17,645 bases of DNA, from positions 1-17,645 of the forward strand of contig CAMHER010000013.1 of assembly GCA_946184215.1 (NCBI GenBank), in the 5' to 3' direction. The notes below the pieces were generated by a model. That model ran no database searches. It had not been told where the DNA came from and saw only the letters and a list, made by a program, of their open reading frames with translations. This DNA comes from an uncultured Clostridia bacterium (GTDB lineage: Bacteria; Bacillota; Clostridia; Oscillospirales; Oscillospiraceae). Shown here in pieces: positions 13,334 through 17,645 of the stretch. Each line of letters opens with the position of its first letter. The stretch's first letter is position 1. Position numbers and translations under genes: made by a program.

Positions 13334-14017
13334 TCAGCGCTTCTCCGCCTTCGGGGACGCAACACCCCGCACCGCCTCGGTCATGAAGCGGCACAGCGGC
13401 ATCAGCCTGCTCCAGTCCTCCGCCACGCGGCGGGGCAGCTCATGGGAATACAGCAGCGCGTCGTGGTCCCGGTCCGTGCCGAAGTCGAGATATTTGCGGT
13501 TATACCAGGGATTGATGATCTCTCCCAGATCGCCCTTGGGACGGCGGAACTCCTCGCCGTGCAGCGCAAAGCCCTTCATCGGCGAGAGCTTCTTCACCAG
13601 CCGCTCGAAGGCGGCGGGATTGGCGGCAATGGCGGCGCGGAAGGCTTCCATATAGGCGCTTGTCGGAGCCCAGAAGCCCAGCCCGTAGGAGTAGTCCGAC
13701 GCGCCGATCTGAAACCAGAAGGCGGGACCGTAGTCCGATGCCGCGGCGGGCGTGAGGGTGAGCCACAGGTGATCCTTATACGGCCCGCGGCCGAACAGAC
13801 GCCGCGCGTCGCGGTAAATGCGCGAGACGTGGACGGAAAAATCCTCGCCGGGGCAGAGGCGGCCCATCTCGTCGTACAGCTCGCGGGACAACGCCTTGAA
13901 GGGCTCGTTTAACACCCGCTCAAAGCTTTCCTTGTGCGCGAGGAACCACGGCCGCTCGTTGTTGAAGGCAAGCTCCCAGAGAAACTCGCCGGTTTCTTTT
14001 GAAAATCCGCTGAACAT
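13334..14017 (-). CDS. DUF2461 family protein (unknown function)
   Basis: 227 residues, the usual length for DUF2461 proteins. Recognisable family parts are the N-terminal LWELAFNNERPWFLAHKESFE, the segment RIYRDARRLFGRGPYKDHLW and the aromatic stretch GPAFWFQIGASDYSYGLGFW. The family is widespread in bacteria, apparently soluble, and has no established biochemical role. I chose ATG at 14017 because AAAGGA lies about 8 bases upstream; an upstream ATG at the MKKGKDP position would add 9 residues that include that ribosome binding site. It has its own promoter at 14049-14078 and its own terminator, so it is a single-gene unit. Confidence 0.88.
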   Translation of the reverse strand: MFSGFSKETGEFLWELAFNNERPWFLAHKESFERVLNEPFKALSRELYDEMGRLCPGEDFSVHVSRIYRDARRLFGRGPYKDHLWLTLTPAAASDYGPAFWFQIGASDYSYGLGFWAPTSAYMEAFRAAIAANPAAFERLVKKLSPMKGFALHGEEFRRPKGDLGEIINPWYNRKYLDFGTDRDHDALLYSHELPRRVAEDWSRLMPLCRFMTEAVRGVASPKAEKR

Positions 14018-14048
14018 GACAGGATCCTTTCCTTTTTTCATCCGGATT

Positions 14049-14078
14049 ATTGTACCATATCCGAAGGCCGCCGTGCAA
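14049..14078 (-). promoter_or_regulatory. Promoter of the DUF2461 gene
   Basis: Minus-strand TTGCAC (14078-14073), an 18-base spacer and TACAAT (14054-14049), with the chosen start codon about 32 bases further on. Confidence 0.72.
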
Positions 14079-14088
14079 ACGCTTTTGC

Positions 14089-14117
14089 TGTACAAGAGGC
14101 GAAAAACATGCTATACT
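14089..14117 (+). promoter_or_regulatory. Probable promoter of trkA-trkH
   Basis: A good -10, TATACT (14112-14117), with TGTACA (14089-14094) at a 17-base spacing as a weak -35. It diverges from the DUF2461 promoter in the same gap. Confidence 0.6.
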
Positions 14118-14174
14118 TTATCTTTAGTAATTTATGGTGCGAAATCCACAACTGAGCAAACGAGGTGAAGACCC

Positions 14175-15539
14175 TTGAAAATCATCATAGCCGGCGCGGG
14201 CATGGTGGGTGCGGGCATCGCCCAGAGCCTGGAGGCCGAGGGCCATGACATCACGCTGATCGACCGGGACAGCGAGACCATCGAAGCCGTCGCCAACGAG
14301 CGGGACGTGATCTGCATGCTCGGCAGCGCCACCAATCCCGACACGCTGCGCGAAAGCGGCGCAGCCGAGGCCGATATCCTCATGGCCGTGACCGAGAGCG
14401 ACGAGGCCAACATGATCTGCGCGCTGGCCGCGCGCCGTCTCGGCGCCAAGCACATCATCGCCCGCGTGCGCGATCCGGAGTATCTGACGCAGATGGAATT
14501 TCTGCGGGAGGCTATCGGCCTCTCCCGGGTGGTCAACCCCGAATACGAGTGCGCCAAGGAGATCTCGCGCATCCTGCGCTTCCCCGGCGCCGTCCGGGTC
14601 GAGACCTTTTCCAAGGGCAGCGCCGAGATCATCGACTGCCGTATCCCGGAGGGCAGCCCCCTCCACGGCCTTTGCCTACGGGAGTGCGCGCAGCGCTTTG
14701 GCGCCAAGGTCCTGGTCTGTGTGGTGGAGCGCGGCGACGAGGCCCTGATCCCACACGGCGATTTTGTCCTGCAAAGCGGCGACAAGCTCAGCCTGATGGG
14801 AGAGGCGCGGGAGGTACGACGGTTTTTCGCCTCCGTCGGGCAGAAGGGGCGGCGCATCCGCAATGTGATGATCATGGGCGGGGGAAGGATCAGCGTGTAC
14901 CTGGCGCGCCTGCTTGACGAAAGCGGCATTGCCGTCACGGTGATCGACCGCTCCCGCGAGCGCTGCAACGAGCTGTGCGACCTGATTCCGGAGGCGCGTA
15001 TCATCTGCGGCGACGCCACCCATGATGAGGTCCTCCTGGAGGAGGGCATCCGGGGCGTCGATGCCTTCGTGGCGCTGACCGGCGACGACGGCGACAATAT
15101 TGTCACCGCCATGTACGCCAAGCGCTGCGGCGTGGGAAAAACTGTCGTGAAGGTCAATATGCGGCATTTCTCCGGCATGCTCGACGAAGGCAGCGACAGC
15201 ATGGTCACGCCCAAGGAGATCGTCACCCAGCAGATCACCAGCTATGTTCGCGCCATCGGCAACTCCGCCGCCTGGGGCAGCATTGAGACGCTGCACCGCC
15301 TGGCCGGGGGAAGGATCGAGGCGCTGGAGTTCAAGGTGGGCAGCGGGGCAAACTGCATCGGGAAGGAACTGCGCGAGCTGTCTCTTCGCCGCGGCGTCCT
15401 GATCAGCGCCGTCACCCGCGGAGAAAAAACCCTGATACCAAACGGCTCCACTGTGATCGAATGCGGCGACAACGCCGTGGTCGTGGCACCGGCGGGGCTG
15501 ATCAAGGATATCAACGACCTGACGGACGGCGAGAAATGA
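14175..15539 (+). CDS. trkA: Trk potassium uptake system, cytosolic NAD-binding regulator TrkA
   Basis: 454 residues with two RCK units in tandem. The first Rossmann fold starts at MKIIIAGAGMVGAG with acidic residue D30 after the second strand; the second starts at VMIMGGGRISVYLA (231-244) with D258. Each is followed by an RCK-C/TrkA-C domain (about 140-220 and 370-450). It forms a ring under TrkH and gates it in response to nucleotides. The start is TTG at 14175: GAGGTG (14163-14168) lies 6 bases upstream and the translated N-terminus is exactly the beta-strand of the Rossmann fold, so no other start fits. It overlaps trkH by 4 bases. Confidence 0.95.
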   Translation: MKIIIAGAGMVGAGIAQSLEAEGHDITLIDRDSETIEAVANERDVICMLGSATNPDTLRESGAAEADILMAVTESDEANMICALAARRLGAKHIIARVRDPEYLTQMEFLREAIGLSRVVNPEYECAKEISRILRFPGAVRVETFSKGSAEIIDCRIPEGSPLHGLCLRECAQRFGAKVLVCVVERGDEALIPHGDFVLQSGDKLSLMGEAREVRRFFASVGQKGRRIRNVMIMGGGRISVYLARLLDESGIAVTVIDRSRERCNELCDLIPEARIICGDATHDEVLLEEGIRGVDAFVALTGDDGDNIVTAMYAKRCGVGKTVVKVNMRHFSGMLDEGSDSMVTPKEIVTQQITSYVRAIGNSAAWGSIETLHRLAGGRIEALEFKVGSGANCIGKELRELSLRRGVLISAVTRGEKTLIPNGSTVIECGDNAVVVAPAGLIKDINDLTDGEK

Positions 15540-16972
15540 ACATACGAATGATCGCCCAGATCCTGGGCCGGGTTTTGCTGATCATGGCGGCGCTGCTGCT
15601 TCTGCCGTTTGTCACGGGCCTTGTGTACGCCGAGAACATCCTCCCCTTCGCCGTGACAATCGCGCTCACGGCGGCGGTCGGCGGAGCACTGCTGCTTCTC
15701 CGCCCCCGTTCACGGGAGATCTACGCCCGCGAGGGCTTCGCGGCCGTGGGTCTTTCCTGGCTTTCCATGTCGCTGCTCGGTGCGCTGCCCTTCGTGCTGA
15801 GCGGAGATATCCCCAACTTTATTGACGCCTTTTTCGAGACAGCCTCCGGCTTTACCACCACCGGTGCCTCGATCCTGAACAATGTTGAGGGCCTTTCCCG
15901 CGCCGGACTGTTCTGGCGCTCCTTCACCCATTGGATCGGCGGCATGGGCGTGCTGGTGTTCCTCATGGCTGTCATGCCCATGAGCGGCGAGCGCTCGATG
16001 CACATCATGCGCGCCGAGGTGCCGGGGCCCACGGTGGGCAAGCTGGTCCCCCGCGCAAAGGAGACGGCGCGGATCCTGTATCTGATCTACACAGGCTTTA
16101 CTGTGATCGAGACGGTCTTGCTGATGTGCGGCGGCATGAGCTTTTACGAGGCGCTGCTCCACGCCTTTGCCACGGCGGGCACGGGCGGCTTTTCCACCCG
16201 CAATGCCTCGATCGCCGCCTTCAACAGCGTGTATATCGAGACGGTCATCGGCGTCTTCCTGGTGCTTTTCGGCACGAACTTCAACCTCTTTTATCTGATC
16301 CTGATCGGCCGCGTACGCGAGGCGCTGCGCAGCGAGGAGCTGCACCGGTATCTCGAGATCATTGCCCTGTGCACCGCCCTGATCGTGCTGGGTACCCACA
16401 GACTCTACGGCGTCGCCCAGTCGCTGCGCCACGGCTTTTTCATCGTCATGTCCACGATCAGCACGGCGGGCTTCTGTACCCAGGACTATACCCGCTGGCC
16501 GGCCTGGCTGCAGACGATGATCGTGATGCTGATGTTCATCGGCGGCTGCGCCGGCTCCACCGGCGGCGGACTGAAGCTCTCCCGCGTGATGCTGCTCATA
16601 CGCACCGCGGCGGCGGACGTGGGGCGTGTGATCTCCCCGCGCCGGGTCAACCGCGTGCAGATGGATGGGCGCCGCGTCACGGCGGAGACCACCGGCGCGG
16701 TCTATTCCTACACGGCGCTGGTGATGCTGCTTCTACTCTTCTGCACGGCGGTCATCTCCCTTGACGGCTTTGACTTTACCACCAACTTTACCGCCGCCCT
16801 CTCCTGCGTGTCGAACGTAGGGCCGGGGCTGGGGCTTGTTGGTCCCAGCGGGAACTTTTCCATCTTCTCGCCGCTCTCCAAGCTGGTGATGGCCTTCACG
16901 ATGCTCTTCGGACGGCTGGAAATTTACGCGATGCTGATCCTCTTCATCCCTTCGGCCTGGAAAAGAAGATAA
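15536..16972 (+). CDS. trkH: Trk potassium uptake channel subunit TrkH
   Basis: 478 residues, membrane channel with four pseudo-repeated selectivity-filter loops. Visible filter segments are ETASGFTTTGAS (101-112), ATAGTGGFSTR (about 211-222), STISTAGFCTQ (about 304-315) and SCVSNVGPGLG (about 422-432), each with its central glycine. A cytosol-facing basic stretch (SPRRVNRVQMDGRR) follows the third repeat. ATG at 15536 overlaps the trkA stop by 4 bases (ATGA); the open frame extends upstream into trkA, but that part is out-of-frame shadow. Together with TrkA it imports K+ driven by the membrane potential. Confidence 0.95.
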   Translation: MNIRMIAQILGRVLLIMAALLLLPFVTGLVYAENILPFAVTIALTAAVGGALLLLRPRSREIYAREGFAAVGLSWLSMSLLGALPFVLSGDIPNFIDAFFETASGFTTTGASILNNVEGLSRAGLFWRSFTHWIGGMGVLVFLMAVMPMSGERSMHIMRAEVPGPTVGKLVPRAKETARILYLIYTGFTVIETVLLMCGGMSFYEALLHAFATAGTGGFSTRNASIAAFNSVYIETVIGVFLVLFGTNFNLFYLILIGRVREALRSEELHRYLEIIALCTALIVLGTHRLYGVAQSLRHGFFIVMSTISTAGFCTQDYTRWPAWLQTMIVMLMFIGGCAGSTGGGLKLSRVMLLIRTAAADVGRVISPRRVNRVQMDGRRVTAETTGAVYSYTALVMLLLLFCTAVISLDGFDFTTNFTAALSCVSNVGPGLGLVGPSGNFSIFSPLSKLVMAFTMLFGRLEIYAMLILFIPSAWKRR

Positions 16973-16982
16973 GAAAAACAGG

Positions 16983-17040
16983 AACAGGAAAGACGGCTGG
17001 ACCTTTTCGGTCACAGCCGTTTTTCCTGTTGTCGGGCATT
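16983..17040. terminator. Bidirectional terminator between trkH and the DUF4298 gene
   Basis: A 17-bp stem (16983-16999 with 17024-17040) with one G-U pair and a 24-base loop that can pair further (GACC/GGTC). The right arm contains TTTTT. It lies 10 bases after the trkH stop and 27 bases beyond the convergent DUF4298 gene. Confidence 0.85.
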
Positions 17041-17066
17041 TTTGCCGAGATCATCCTGTCAGGGGA

Positions 17067-17369
17067 TCAGATCCAGTCCCGCAGGATCTCCGTGGCAAGG
17101 CCCAGCATGCGGAAAGCCTCGTCCCGCAGCGCCTGCAGCGTGTCATACACTGCGTCCTCACTGAGCACACCCGCCTTTGTCCCCGGGGGCAGCGTCAGCT
17201 CGCGGTCGGAAAACCAGTCCTCGCTGCCGTAATAGCGAAACAGCGCGGCAGCATCCTCCCGCAGCGCCTCCATTTCATCCAGTGTGCGGCCCAGCGCGTC
17301 GACCGCCGCAGCTGAGCGGTCCAGCGCCTTTTCCATCCGGCCGATGCGCGCAAGCGTCTGCTCGTCCAT
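17067..17369 (-). CDS. DUF4298 family small protein
   Basis: 100 residues, soluble and acidic. The N-terminal half is a predicted coiled coil (RIGRMEKALDRSAAAVDALGRTLDEMEAL), followed by a short YYGSEDWFSDRE block and the LPPGTKAGVLSEDAVYDTL segment typical of DUF4298 proteins. No function is established for the family. ATG at 17369 follows AAAGGA at about 8 bases. It has its own promoter at 17479-17508 and a leader of about 100 bases that contains a 13-bp hairpin. Confidence 0.85.
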   Translation of the reverse strand: MDEQTLARIGRMEKALDRSAAAVDALGRTLDEMEALREDAAALFRYYGSEDWFSDRELTLPPGTKAGVLSEDAVYDTLQALRDEAFRMLGLATEILRDWI

Positions 17370-17432
17370 CTTCGTTTCCTTTCCGGGCAAATCGCCCTGC
17401 TCGATAAATTTCCACACTGCCCCGGCCGGCGG

Positions 17433-17462
17433 CGAAACCAATCGAATCCTCGATTGATTTCG
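17433..17462 (-). other. Hairpin in the 5' leader of the DUF4298 gene
   Basis: Minus-strand CGAAATCAATCGA pairs with TCGATTGGTTTCG over 13 bp with one U-G pair; the loop is very short. No T-run follows, so it is not a terminator. It may stabilise the mRNA or affect translation; the function is unknown. Confidence 0.5.
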
Positions 17463-17478
17463 TCATCCGATGATCATG

Positions 17479-17508
17479 ATTATAACATCATCGGCGGAAA
17501 GCTTGCAA
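17479..17508 (-). promoter_or_regulatory. Promoter of the DUF4298 gene
   Basis: Minus-strand TTGCAA (17508-17503), an 18-base spacer and a perfect TATAAT (17484-17479). The -10 region is embedded in a near-palindrome (GATGAT...ATCATGATCATC). Confidence 0.75.
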
Positions 17509-17617
17509 GCGATCGCGGGCAGAGGCACGCTCCGCAGATTGTATGCTTGCCCATCGGGACAAAGGCGGTTCCGGGCGAATTTGCCGATCGGTATCATTTC
17601 CCGCGGGGCGGGAAATA
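17509..17617. other. Intergenic stretch with one hairpin
   Basis: No gene is visible. The only clear structure is the inverted repeat TTTCCCGC-GGG-GCGGGAAA (17597-17615). No T-run follows it on the minus strand, so it is not a standard terminator, though it sits right after a possible gene end at 17618. Confidence 0.5.
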
Positions 17618-17645
17618 CTAACACCACTCTTTTTCAAGGGAGTGG
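17618..17645 (-). CDS. Possible C-terminal end of a gene entering from the right
   Basis: On the minus strand the last bases read HSLEKEWC followed by TAG (17620-17618). The codons look ordinary and a hairpin lies just downstream, so this may be the end of a coding sequence. With eight residues the call is little more than a suggestion. Confidence 0.25.

Noticed and set aside
13207..13365. Upstream extension of the ferredoxin subunit
   Set aside because: It would pass through the promoter and the 23-bp terminator; the codons there make a low-complexity translation.

Overview
The window looks like chromosome of a GC-rich, strictly anaerobic, low-GC-lineage Gram-positive of the class Clostridia, most likely an Oscillospiraceae-type gut bacterium. 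The reasons are a tryptophan T-box leader, an ECF transporter S component, a four-subunit 2-oxoacid:ferredoxin oxidoreductase, a clostridial aconitase-X pair, strong AGGAGG-type ribosome binding sites and consensus TTGACA/TATAAT promoters. The taxonomic call is inference. No insertion sequence, phage gene or CRISPR array is visible; genes are tightly packed and mostly complete.

Layout. 1-620: the end of an unknown gene and an ECF S component (+), closed by a bidirectional terminator. 654-2464: a standalone trpB2 (-) behind a complete Trp-specific T-box leader with its promoter. 2500-3104: a small two-helix membrane protein, about 220 bases of unexplained nested hairpins, and tRNA-Leu(UAA), all on the minus strand. 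3162-6876: a plus-strand operon of a rhodanese, a TetM/EF-G-like GTPase fused to a YacP/Rae1-type NYN nuclease domain, and the S4-domain protein YlmH. 6911-8533: a GPH-family sugar/cation symporter behind a promoter plus terminator leader. 8544-10357: a two-subunit aconitase X (-) with its own promoter and a palindrome in the leader. 10381-13257: korDABC-type oxidoreductase operon (-). 13282-14078: a DUF2461 protein (-). 14112-17040: trkA-trkH potassium uptake operon (+). 17067-17508: a DUF4298 protein (-). 17509-17645: mostly empty, with a possible gene end at the right edge.

The most interesting system is the operon at 3223-6876. In Bacillus, YacP (Rae1) is an endonuclease that cuts mRNA in the ribosomal A site, and YlmH acts in ribosome-associated quality control. 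Here a nuclease domain of that type is fused to a ribosome-binding translational GTPase that lacks the tetracycline-displacing loop of TetM, and the gene overlaps ylmH by 14 bases. I infer a ribosome-rescue or mRNA-surveillance module: the GTPase would place the nuclease at the A site and YlmH would act on the resulting 50S complex. This is a hypothesis from domain content and gene order, not a demonstrated function.

Other regulatory points: trpB2 carries specifier codon UGG and so should respond to uncharged tRNA-Trp; the GPH transporter cannot be transcribed from its visible promoter without passing an intrinsic terminator; the aconitase-X unit has a 17-bp inverted repeat just downstream of its promoter.
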